Shown: positions 24,330-34,249 of the stretch, in pieces
How the letters are laid out: each line of letters opens with the position of its first letter
How positions within the stretch are numbered: the first letter of the stretch is position 1
Assembly: GCA_905221605.1 (NCBI GenBank)
Contig: CAJNDS010002446.1
Location: 365,537-429,536 of the forward strand
Source of the DNA: Symbiodinium natans
Lineage: Eukaryota > Sar > Dinophyceae > Suessiales > Symbiodiniaceae
DNA: 64,000 nt
Direction: 5' to 3'
Translations under genes and position numbers: made by a program
The notes under the pieces: model-generated
What the model was told of the DNA's origin: nothing
Databases searched by the model: none
What the model saw: only the letters and a program-made list of their open reading frames with translations

Positions 24330-24668
24330 CTCATGCTTTTTTGTGTTAGCACGGCTCTACTGACACATATTCCGCGAAAAATGTGTCATGCTTTTTGTGT
24401 TAGCAGAACTCTGGTGACACATATTCCGCGGAAAATGTGTCATGCTTTTTTGTGTTAGCACGGCTCTACTGTCACATATTCCGCGGAAAATGTGTCATGT
24501 TTTTTTGTGCTAGCACAGCTCTACTGACACATATTCCGCGGAAAAAATGTCATGTTTATGGTGCTTAGAGAACTCTGGTGACACATATTCCGCGAAAAAT
24601 GTGTCATGCTTTTTTGTGGTAGCACGGCTCTACTGACACATATTCAGCGGAAAAATTGTCATGTTTTT
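24330..24668. repeat. ~54-bp tandem array with a 28-bp near-perfect palindrome per unit
   Basis: Six units start at about 24361, 24415, 24470, 24525, 24579 and 24634. Each contains TGACACATATTCCGCG followed by the mirror half GAAAATGTGTCA, giving a 28-bp inverted repeat centred on CCGCGG, and a spacer with TTTTTTGTGTTAGCACGGCT. The palindromic half-sites are better conserved than the spacers. Confidence 0.85.
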
Positions 24669-24677
24669 GGTGAAATT

Positions 24678-24828
24678 TACGAACACTTACCCCCCGATAA
24701 GCAAGACTTGGAACCACTCCGCGTTCTCAGCCTTTAAGAGTTTAAGGGGGTTTCAAATTCAGGGATACTTGTATTTGCTCCTTGAAACTTACGAACACTT
24801 ACCCCCCCGATAAGCAAGACTTGGAACC
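24678..24828. repeat. ~39-bp direct repeat pair flanking ~70 bp
   Basis: TTACGAACACTTACCCCCC plus GATAAGCAAGACTTGGAACC occurs at 24678-24716 and again at 24789-24828, with one extra C in the second copy. The intervening segment includes AGAGTTTAAGGGGG and GAAATTCAGG-like text. I see no coding sequence. Confidence 0.8.
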
Positions 24829-24871
24829 TGCAGACAACAACAAACAGGTCTGTCGCAAAACTTCGACCATT

Positions 24872-24922
24872 GATACATACCCCCTGTAGCGGGGTATGTC
24901 GCGCATGTGGGCCGCGGCCCCG
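24872..24922. repeat. Inverted repeat ACATACCCC/GGGGTATGT and palindrome GGGCCGCGGCCC
   Basis: ACATACCCC, a short spacer, then GGGGTATGT can form a strong hairpin at about 24874-24899. It is followed by the self-complementary 12-mer GGGCCGCGGCCC at about 24909-24920. Function is unknown; it sits between the direct-repeat pair and the ATCATAATTATGAT palindromes. Confidence 0.7.
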
Positions 24923-25147
24923 TTACAAGCAATTAATATTGGCACGCGGCCAATTTTTTTCTTTCTCAACTATCTCAAAGGGCGCACTGTCTAGATCGCA
25001 AGCATAATTTCATTGTGTCTTGACGCATCATAGTGTACCAAAGTCTCTGCATCATAAGCATTGTTTTCTTTGAGCTTTAGTACAGTTTTTTGTACTAAGG
25101 TCTTTAAGCCGTAAGCACTTTTAACGGGAAAGGGCGAGGAGGATAGC

Positions 25148-25400
25148 TTGTGATAACTATGACAATTTATCATAATTATGATACCTTATCATAAGTATGA
25201 TAACTTATGATAACTTATCATAATTATGATAACTGATCATAGTTATGAAAAGTTGCTTATCATATTTATCATACTCTGAGATAAAGAACTTAAAGTTATC
25301 ATAATTATGATAGTTTAGATCGGGAAGTTAAAGTTATCATAATTATGATAACTTATGATGGGGAAGTTGAAGTCATCATAATTATGATAACTTCAGGTTG
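25148..25400. repeat. Cluster of TTATCATAATTATGATAA palindromes
   Basis: The perfect palindrome TTATCATAATTATGATAA, or close variants (ATGATACCTTATCAT, TTATGATAACTTATCATAA), recurs about eight times, separated by GC-richer spacers such as GATGGGGAAGTTGAAG. No open frame of note. Confidence 0.85.
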
Positions 25401-25569
25401 GTAGTTTGGAGTGGAGGGGTAGGAGGGGTTAGGTGCGAGCGGTGTGGGTGTAGTAAATTGTGGCAAGGGGGCTTGTTGGGGGTGATGGGGTAGGGGAGCA
25501 GGTTGCAAGTGCGACGCGGTGCGTGGGGTGGCGCTCTGCGAAGTGAGGTGGTAAATTGGGGGAGGGGTG

Positions 25570-25800
25570 GGGAGGGGTAGGGGAGAGGGAGGGGTTAAAG
25601 CACAAGCCCTCCAGCCCCTCCCCTCCAGCCCCTCCAACCCCTCCAGCCCCTGCAGAGCCCTCCAGCCAGCCCCTCCAGCCCGCCCCTCCAGCCAGCCCCT
25701 CCAGGCGCCCCTTCAGCCAGTTCTCCAGCCCTCCAGTTCTCCAGTTCCTCCAGCCCCTCCAGCCTCTCCAACCCCTCCAGGCCCCTCCACCCAACCTAAA
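25570..25800. repeat. CTCCAGCCC low-complexity tract
   Basis: Imperfect repeats of CCTCCAGCCCCTCCAACCC run over about 200 bp, preceded by a G-rich GGGGAGGGGT stretch that can pair with it. The Pro/Gln/Ala- and Gly/Trp-rich open frames on both strands result from the repeat. Confidence 0.8.
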
Positions 25801-28700
25801 TCATTTAGGTTTTGGCTTGGCTAGTCAATTAAATAATTTCAAACGATTTAAAAACGATTTAATTGGGTCCCAATTAATCGTTTAAAAATTCCGACGCCTC
25901 ATTAAACAATTATTAGACCGTAGGAATTTAAACATTTAAAACTGGTTCCAATTAAATCGTGTTAAAAAAAAATCGACGCCCCAATTAAATAATTAATCAC
26001 CGAGGATTTAAAAACGATTTAATTGGGCCCAATTAATCGCTTAAAAAAAAAAAAAAAAAAAACAAAACGTAAATCGTTTAAAAAAAAATTCGTTTAAATC
26101 GTTTAAATTAATTTAATTGTGGTGGGAGGTGAGTACAGACAGGCACAGAGCCAATTAAATTATTTAAATCCGACGCCTCAATTAAATAATTTAATTGGAC
26201 CGTAGGATTTAAATGATTTAATTGGTTTATGGCTTGGCTGAGTCCCCCCACAATTAAATTAATTTAAACGATTTAAACGATTTAAACGATTTAATTGAGT
26301 CCAATTAAATCGTTTAAATCCGACGCCTCAATTAAATAATTTAAATAGACCGTAGGATTTAAACGATTTAATTGGGTCCAATTAAATCGTTTAAATCCGA
26401 CGCCTCAATTAAATAATTTAATTCGACCGTAGGATTTAAACAATTTAATTGGGCCCAAATAAATCGTTTAAATCGTTTAGATCGTTTAAATCGTTTAAAT
26501 TAATTTAATTGTGGTGGGAGGTGAGTACAGCCAGTGCACAGAGCCAATTAAATTATTTAAATCCGACGCCTCAATTAAATAATTTAATTAGACTGTAGGA
26601 TTTAAATGATTTAATTGGTTTATGGCTTGGCTGAGTCCCCCCACAATTAAATTAATTTAAACGATTTAAACGATTTAAACGATTTAAACGATTTAATTGG
26701 GTCCAATTAAATCGTTTAAATCCGACGCCTCAATTAAATAATTTAATTCGACCGTAGGGTTTAAACGATTTAATTGGGTCCAATTAAATCGTTTAAATCC
26801 GACGCCTCAATTAAATAATTTAATTGGACCGTAGGATTTAAACGATTTAGTTGGGCCCAATTAAATCGTTTAAATCGTTTAAATCGTTTAAATCGTTTAA
26901 ATTAATTTAATTGTGGTGGGAGGTGAATACAGACAGGCACAGAGCCAATTAAAATTATTTAAATCCGACGCCTCAATGAATATTTAATTAGACCGTAAGG
27001 CTTTAAAAATGATTTAATTTGGTTTATTGCTTGGCTGAGTCCCCAGCACAATAAATTTAATTTAAACATTTAAACGATTCAACTATTTAAAATTGGGTCA
27101 ATTAAATCGCTTAAATCCCGAACGCCTAATTAAATACTTTTAATCGACCGTATGATTAAACGATTAATAGGGTCCAATTAAATCGTTTAAATCGAAACGC
27201 CTCATTAAAATAAATCTAATTTTCAACCGTAGGATTTAAACGATTTAGTTGGGCCCAATTAAATCGTTTAAATCGTTTAAATCGTTTAAATCGTTTAAAT
27301 CGTGTAAATCGTTTAAATTAATTTAATTGTGGTGGGAGGTGAATACAGACAGGCACAGAGCCAATTAAATTATTTAAATCCGACGCCTCAATTAAATAAT
27401 TTAATTATACCGTAGGATTTAAATGATTTAATTGGTTTATGGCTTGGCTGAGTCCCCCCACAATTAAATTAATTTAAACGATTTAAACGATTTAAACGAT
27501 TTAATTGGGTCCAATTAAATCGTTTAAATCCGACGCCTCAATTAAATAATTTAAATAGACCGTAGGATTTAAACGATTTAATTGGGTCCAATTAAATCGT
27601 TTAAATCCGACGCCTCAATTAAATAATTTAATTGGACCGTAGGATTTAAACGATTTAATTGGGCCCAATTAAATCGTTTAAATCGTTTAAATCGTTTAAA
27701 TCGTTTAAATTAATTTAATTGTGGTGGGAGGTGAATACAGACAGGCACAGAGCCAATTAAATTATTTAAATCCGACGCCTCAATTAAATAATTTAATTAG
27801 ACCGTAGGATTTAAATGATTTAATTGGTTTATGGCTTGGCTGAGTCCCCCCACAATTAAATTAATTTAAACGATTTAAACGATTTAAACGATTTAAACGA
27901 TTTAATTGGGTCCAATTAAATCGTTTAAATCCGACGCCTCAATTAAATAATTTAATTCGACCGTAGGATTTAAACGATTTAATTGGGTCCAATTAAATCG
28001 TTTAAATCCGACGCCTCAATTAAATAATTTAATTGGACCGTAGGATTTAAACGATTTAATTGGGCCCAATTAAATCGTTTAAATCGTTTAAATCGTTTAA
28101 ATCGTTTAAATCGTTTAAATTAATTTAATTGTGGTGGGAGGTGAGTACAGACAGGCACAGAGCCAATTAAATTATTTAAATCCGACGCCTCAATTAAATA
28201 ATTTAATTAGACCGTAGGATTTAAATGATTTAATTGGTTTATGGCTTGGCTGAGTCCCCCCACAATTAAATTAATTTAAACGATTTAAACGATTTAAACG
28301 ATTTAAACGATTTAATTGGGTCCAATTAAATCGTTTAAATCCGACGCCTCAATTAAATAATTTAAATAGACCGTAGGATTTAAACGATTTAATTGGGTCC
28401 AATTAAATCGTTTAAATCCGACGCCTCAATTAAATAATTTAATTCGACCGTAGGATTTAAACAATTTAATTGGGCCCAATTAAATCGTTTAAATCCGACG
28501 CCTCAATTAAATAATTTAATTGGACCGTAGGATTTAAACGATTTAATTGGACCCAATTAAATCGTTTAAATCGTTTAAATCGTTTAAATCGTTTAAATTA
28601 ATTTAATTGTGGTGGGAGGTGAGTATAGACAAGCACAGAGCCAATTAAATTATTTAAATCCGACGCCTTACTTATTCAAAAAAATAGGGCGTAGGATTTA
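25800..28700. repeat. AT-rich palindromic satellite with ~400-bp higher-order repeat
   Basis: The block is built from GGATTTAAACGATTTAATTG, its reverse complement, CCGACGCCTCAATTAAATAA and GACCGTAGGATTT. A marker GTGGTGGGAGGTGA(A/G)TACAG recurs at about 26119, 26511, 26913, 27329, 27721, 28131 and 28609, spacings of 392, 402, 416, 392, 410 and 478, defining a ~400-bp higher-order unit. Inside it, monomers of about 75 bp alternate. The first units (25.8-26.1 kb) and one inner unit (26.95-27.2 kb) are more diverged than the rest. There are no open frames. GC content drops sharply from the flanking DNA. Confidence 0.9.
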
Positions 28701-28814
28701 AATAATTTAATTAAGCTCTCTCTATTTAAATAGTTTAATTTATTTAAATAAATTAAATTTTTTCTGCTTATTAAAAAAAGGAATGAGCTAAATAGACCCT
28801 AAAGGCTGCTCTTT

Positions 28815-28863
28815 CATATATATATATATACACGTATACATGTATATATATATATATATATAA
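28815..28863. repeat. AT/TA microsatellite
   Basis: CATATATATATATATACACG is followed by TATACATGTATATATATATA, a palindromic alternating tract at the right edge of the satellite block. Confidence 0.9.
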
Positions 28864-29129
28864 ATGACGCCTCCTCTCATGTTAAAGAGCTCAGGACTAC
28901 CAGAAGCTTGCCAGTGCTATCGAGAGGCACGAGCGGATGCAAGAAGTGTTACTGGGCAGAGGCAGAGCTTGAGGGGTTTAGGGCCTCTGGGTTTGGATGG
29001 GATTGGGGTTTTGGTCTTTTAAAGTTTCGTTGGGTGGTCTGTTGAATGTTCATGGAGCAAGCTGTGAGAAAGCCGAGGTATTTGGCAAGGACAGGTATCA
29101 GTCCAGATCTCTCCGTAAAGGCCTGGGTG

Positions 29130-30480
29130 CGCGTAGCAGCGAGTACACCACACGCCTGCCGCCGAATGCCTTGCTGCAGATCATCCCAAGCTTGGTCCGA
29201 AACACACGGATTCTCAAGCTGGCCCTTTAGCTGCAGCCCATGCTTTGCGAAGATGCGTTGTTTGCAGAACATCGGCCAAGTGAAATGGCCACTTCTGGTT
29301 GAGGACCTTGGGTACAACCATTTCGATCCGGAGGCTTTTGCTGCGTCGAGCTGAGTTGGAAGCGTTCTCAATTTGTGCCGAAGCAGTCGGCGCGAACATG
29401 AGCGTAGCCAAGGTTTTGGGAAGCAGCCTCCTGAAAGGAAGTCGTCTGGAATACCTGGGCATGGCCAAAACGGCCTCGGTCATGGTGCCCTGCTTGTGGG
29501 TGAGGGGGCTGCTGTAGGGCCAGATACGGAGGATGCTGCCTCCTGTAGGGGTTATTGTTAGTATATTCCCTAAGTTCAGAGCATCAACAAGGTAGGGGCC
29601 CTTTCTTCCCCTCCCCCCAAAATTCCTTGAGAGCTCTGACTGCAGGCATCGCAGCCCATGAGCGGCTTCCTTGAGCAGCTGCCGGCGGATAAGAGCCTCA
29701 AGTTTTTGGATCTTTCCGATTCTTGGAGCACATTTTTTCCTTTTGGCAGGCTTCAGGGCTTTTAGGGGTTTAGGGTGTAGCTGGGGTTTAGGATTTAGGG
29801 TTTGGGGTTTGGGGTTTAGGGTTTGGGGTTTGGGGTGTAGGGTTTGGGGCCCTGAACACACACCCCCCTTGTAGCTCAGGACAACCAGCTGGACGAGAGC
29901 GCCGCGCTGATGCTCGAGTATGGCCTTCAGAACCATCCCAGCATCGCCACTTGCCGCTCTTACCTGGGTTCTGAGTCCCGAGTCGGTTAAAAAAGGATGG
30001 AACCTTGTTGGGTTGCAATTTTGCAATGCAATGCCCTGATTATATTTTGGAGGTATCCGGAAAGACTCCGAGTAGAAAAGTGACCAGATAATCCACATAA
30101 TCCAGACGGTTGGGCCTGGTATTTTCAGGGCAGTACGTGCTGGTGCTGTGTGGCTGGAGGGCCTTCGGTAGAGAGAAGCTCGTGCAAGACATGCGGATCC
30201 TCCTTGCATGCACATTGATGTCGCCCCAAGGAGCTTCTCGACGTCTCAACAAATCCATTGGGGCAGAATGGACTATGCTCACTGCTGCTAAACTCGAAGA
30301 GTCTCTGCATGTTTCCATAGCCTCCCTGACCCCTCAACCCTAGCCCACCTGCGCCACCAAGTCTTCGCCTCCTCTCCAGTGAGCAATGCCCAGAGCTTTG
30401 CAACATTCTGCTCGAAGATGTGCAGGCAGGGTTCAGGGTTTCCGGGCCATGGTGCAGGCGCTCAGCACCTGGACGCTGAG
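29130..30480 (+). CDS. Leucine-rich-repeat protein, ribonuclease-inhibitor-like, several exons
   Basis: Successive + strand exons read as LRR units: LLQIIPSLVRNTRILKLAL (about 29171-29228), EDLGYNHFDPEAFAA (about 29302-29345), AKVLGSSLLKGSRLEYLGMA (about 29407-29466), GFLEQLPADKSLKFLDLSDS (about 29661-29720), QDNQLDESAALMLEYGLQNH (about 29878-29937) and possibly SLRLLSSEQCPELCNILLED (about 30360-30418). The alternation of a helix with LxYLxM or LxFLDLS is typical of RI-type LRRs, as in NLR and RNH1 families. GGTTTAGGG-rich introns separate them, including 29761-29851. LRRs mediate protein binding; the partner is unknown. The minus strand is open for 333 codons (29214-30215) but that frame runs through telomere-like intron, so I reject it. 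These exons may be the N-terminal half of the gene continuing to 34.2 kb. Confidence 0.5.
29761..29851. repeat. Telomere-like GGGTTTAGGG/GGGTTTGGGG tract in an intron
   Basis: Runs of TTTAGGG, TTTGGGG and TTTAGGGTG lie between two LRR exons, so the repeat is inside transcribed sequence. Confidence 0.8.
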
Positions 30481-30769
30481 GGTGCTACTTATACCCCATG
30501 ATTGGCTGAAGTTAAAAGCCGTTTCTAAACGTGAGTGCATCTCGATTTGTGTTGTAAGTTGCCAATGAAGTAGAAACTCTCTTGGGACTGCGCGGCTCTT
30601 TGTACGTCGGCCTTCCGCTTTCCCTGAGAGGTTGCATCAGGAGGGGATGTGTCTGAAGGGCTCTTCGATGTCGTGCCCGAGCAGCATCATGACTAGCCTG
30701 CTATTTTGCAGGCGGCCAGTTCCCCAAAGTATGTTCCCTTGTGTCTAGGAACCTGTTGTTCTCGGACTG

Positions 30770-33700
30770 ACTTGACTATCATTTTGAGGACCCATCTGGC
30801 CAGTATTCGCTGGACATGGCGATGCCTGGTCAGCGCACCTGTTTCCGATTGTTGCTAACCAACTTAGCGCAGTTGGGTGGCAGCCGGAGCCAATACCTCA
30901 AGAGCGCCTCGGATCCGTGATGTGCCGAAGAGCCTGTAGCTTAATGATGCAGTGGCGGCTTGTGTAAAGAAAGTGGCACGATTCTACACCCAGGTGCCAT
31001 GTTGACCACCTCTCCCAAGATGCCTCCATCGCCCTACAATGCGGTTGCCTTAGTCAAAGCGTTTCTTGTCTAAGCACGAGCTTTGGCACAAGAAGGGTTG
31101 CAGAAACTATGCCGTGACAGCTGAGCTGCTAGAGGTGGATGGTGTGCGCAAGAAGCGGGGTGTCTGGAACGTTCCTACATCGGGTATCCTGAGCTTCGTG
31201 CGGCTCTGCTAGCTTGGACTGTGAGCCCCAAACCCTCAACGCTAGCCCGAAAGCCTACCATATGGCCCACCGAAACCCCACCTCTGCAACCAAAACCCTA
31301 AAACACTAAACCAGGCTCAGTCTCAACGATTTCTTCTTGAAGGACGAGGTGGAAAGTACCGGCCTCTACTCGGAGGTCGTGGAGAGGATGTTGGTAAAGA
31401 GGACGAAGTGGACCAAAATGCCAAGCATGCCATGTTGCGGGTTCAGAGGGTTCAGGATTCTAGAGGTTTAGGGGTTTCGGCTTGTAGGGTTTTGGGTTTA
31501 GGTCGGGGGGTTCAGCGAGTTTTCGGAGTCGCCGGGGGGCTTTGGGGAGGAAGCGAACCTGGAAGTCGAAGCGGAAGACTTTTGCTGTGCTTCAGAAGGC
31601 CATGCCCGTCCTTGTGGGGTATCTGCTTGTACAGGTATGTGGGTATCTCGTCGCTTCTCAACAGTGGGGTAGATGTGCTGCTTCAACTGCTCGGAGCCAG
31701 TCCGGGTGGAGTCTTTGGGCTTTCAGGGCTTGAAGCCCACGAATCATGAAAGCTGCCCAACAATACACGGTCCGGGAGGGGTCGGGGATTTCGGCATCGT
31801 CCAACAGCCTTTATGCGCCGGTGGGGCAGCCTGGGGCAAGCTTGTTAGAGACCTTGAGGGAGGCGAGGGATAAATGGGGGGTCAAAACCGACAGGGGGCA
31901 CTTTTATTTAAGGCTTTGGACTTGTGTGTTTCCAAAGCATATGGTCAAGTACCGATGAGCGCTGACTGGCACTGCTCGCCGTCTCATGTTTGTTGCACAG
32001 CCCTCCGTCTCCAAGCGCATCCACCGCGCAACTAAGACACAGTTCACAACAGCAGTGATATGAACAAGAATGAACACAAGACAATAACCATGATCGCGGC
32101 GGCTTCTGCTTTTCCTCGCCGTTCCCCAACCCTGGAGGCGACAGTCGTAGATGTTCGCCGAAGCATGCAATTCGAAGCTCCCGACTCTTTGGGATGAGCA
32201 CCTTCGTCGTTTCTAGACTCACAGGTGCAAAGTTCGACGTTTACTGGTCGGTGCGAGTCGGGGTCTTTAGGGTTTAGGGAGCTGGCATCGGCTTTCCCTC
32301 TACCCTTTTTGCTTGGAAACGAGATGAAGTTGACGACGATGGACTGCGGGAGGCATCATCTTCTAAACTTCCAGGCTTTGGCCAGGTTGCCAAGCTCTCA
32401 CCGTGATGTGTGGTGACATGTCGTCGCACTTCCCGGGGCTCATCGGGGCCACCTTGGCCATCGTTAAACACGAGCTTCCTGAGCTTCTCATATCTTCGCA
32501 TGCTTCTCAGCATGGTGCTGGTCCGCGTGGAGTAAGACCAAACCCTACGCCTCCAGGCGAGACAGGATTCATAAGTCGCCACATTGTCTCACGTGAGTCG
32601 CAGCTGCTCAGGTGAACTCCCTGGAGGGACCCCTCTTCGATGCCTTCCTCCTGGCACTGTTGCAGGACTTCCAGCTGAGCAAGGACCAGGCCAGCAAAAG
32701 TCGAGAAGCCAATGCTTGAACCACGTCAGAGTCACGTGGGTGAGGTGATGGCCGTCTACATGAACCAAGGTTCCGGGCCCAGCGTCAGCTGTCCCGTTCA
32801 ACCGTGAAATCCCTGCAGAGCCCGTGCAGAGCCAATTGAAGAGCCCGTGCAGAGCCCAGGTGACAAGGCCAAGGAGACGCTCATCAGAATGCTGCCAGCT
32901 GCCCTGAACCCACGGTCTTTGCTGCACGCGGCGCTCAATACCGACTCAATCAAGGCCGGTCATGCATGCGATGTTTGGTTTTTAGGGTTCTGTTGGGTTT
33001 CGGGGTTATTATGGTGTCAGCGGTTTAGTGTTGGGGTAAGGGGTGCCCTCCATTGCCCTCCGGTCGCAGCACGTTGTCGAATCGAACAAAGGACATCCTG
33101 GATTTCGAGAGATCCGCGAGGGCCCCGCTGTCCTTGAACTTGGAGAACCCTACGGGGCATTATTCCCTGCGACTCGTGGCGAGGTTGCAGCTGGAATGGG
33201 TTTCGATGCGGTCAATGCTGAACAAACCGAAAGCCCCAAAAAGCCGGAAGTTCCCGCCGCAAACCAACTCGGAATCCCACACCCTCACAGCAAGGAGCAC
33301 CTTCCGACCCGCACAGTGGTTCAGAAGCTTCTGCTGCTCAACCGTTGGCACCTTGTTCAAGCTCTTCAAGCTCTTGTGCTTTGCTGAATCCGCAAGCAGC
33401 GTCAAACAGCATCAGTAAGAGTAAGAGAAAGAGAGGACTAGGAGTCAGAGCAAGAGTACGAGTGAGAGGACAATCAGGAACGAGCAAGAGCAAGAGCGCG
33501 AGGAAGAGCGAGAGGAAGAGTAAGAGAAAGAGGAAGCGTGTCAGTATGAGTATGAGGACAGGACGAGGATGAGGATGATGATTCTGAGGTTAGCGCGCGT
33601 TTGGCTTAAGGTTTAGGATCGCTATGGATCGCTCCCAGCTGGGGTTTTGGGGTTTGGGAGGAGGTGCGTGAGGCGGTCCGACATAGGTTCATCACTAGAA

Positions 33701-34205
33701 TTCACTAGAACGAGTTCTCCGCATGCCGTGGCACCAACAATCCCTAAGCCCGGAACCCCTAAAAAAGCCCCTAAGCCTCCGAATTACCCAGGCAGCTCCA
33801 CCTCTGGCGCAAGGCCAATCTCGTCGACGTCAGTATAGACGGCAAAGGGTGGCTGGACTGGAAAGCCATCGCCCATGTATTTCAGGTTGGGGGAGAGGCC
33901 ACTGACAGGGCCAGGTCTCTGAAGTCCTGGTTCCTTCATGGGCCTGTGTATTTAACCTTACATTCTTCGCCGACCTAAGGAAATGCCTCCGGAATGCTTT
34001 GCTGGATGGCACCCTGCAGCTGCAACATTGGTTTCTGTATCTTTTGAATGCACCACCAGATTGATATCTCTAGATCTCTCTCGATGTTGCCGTTGCCGTT
34101 GCTGTTCGCCTGGGTCGGCAAGGCAAGTCTCTCAGCTTCTCTGACACCGATTGGCGCATCCCTCCACAAGGGCTGTTGACCTTCGACTTCGTCGCCCTGT
34201 ATAGG
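30770..34205 (+). CDS. Multi-exon gene with repeated (N/D)P(T/S)G(H/Q)YSL...W-x-(V/I)-P module
   Basis: Unnamed protein with two copies of one module. Copy 1 is DYHFEDPSGQYSLDMAMPGQ (about 30774-30833), later NYAVTAELLEVDGVRKKRGV then WNVPTSGILSF (about 31107-31203). Copy 2 is LSLNLENPTGHYSLRLVARL (about 33128-33190), later DTDWRIPPQGLLTFDFVALY (about 34147-34205). I recall similar modules in Symbiodiniaceae predicted proteins but cannot name the family. Between them are well-formed exons: FFLKDEVESTGLYSEVVERM (about 31333-31392), SKRKTFAVLQKAMPVLVGYL (about 31567-31626), DEVDDDGLREASSSKLPGFG (about 32324-32383), SLEGPLFDAFLLALLQDFQL (about 32620-32679) and SPGDKAKETLIRMLPAALNP (about 32852-32911). 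The frame at 33053-33418 is open for 121 codons. Introns contain GGGTTTAGG-like sequence. It may be one gene with the LRR exons upstream. Confidence 0.42.
33413..33575. repeat. GAGTAAGAGAAAGAG degenerate purine tract
   Basis: Purine-rich, imperfect repeats of AGAGTAAGAG, AGCAAGAG and AGGAAGAG. It translates as Arg/Ser/Lys-rich text in one frame and is probably intronic low complexity. Confidence 0.7.
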
Positions 34206-34249
34206 CGTGGAATGCCCTAAGCCCGGAATTGCACTTCAATTCGGTTTTT

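Noticed and set aside
24330-24668. CRISPR array
   Set aside because: Repeat plus spacer look superficially similar, but spacers are copies of each other and the context is eukaryotic.
29214-30215. 333-codon open frame on the minus strand
   Set aside because: It runs straight through telomere-like GGGTTTAGGG sequence and over + strand LRR exons; the LRR pattern is better evidence.
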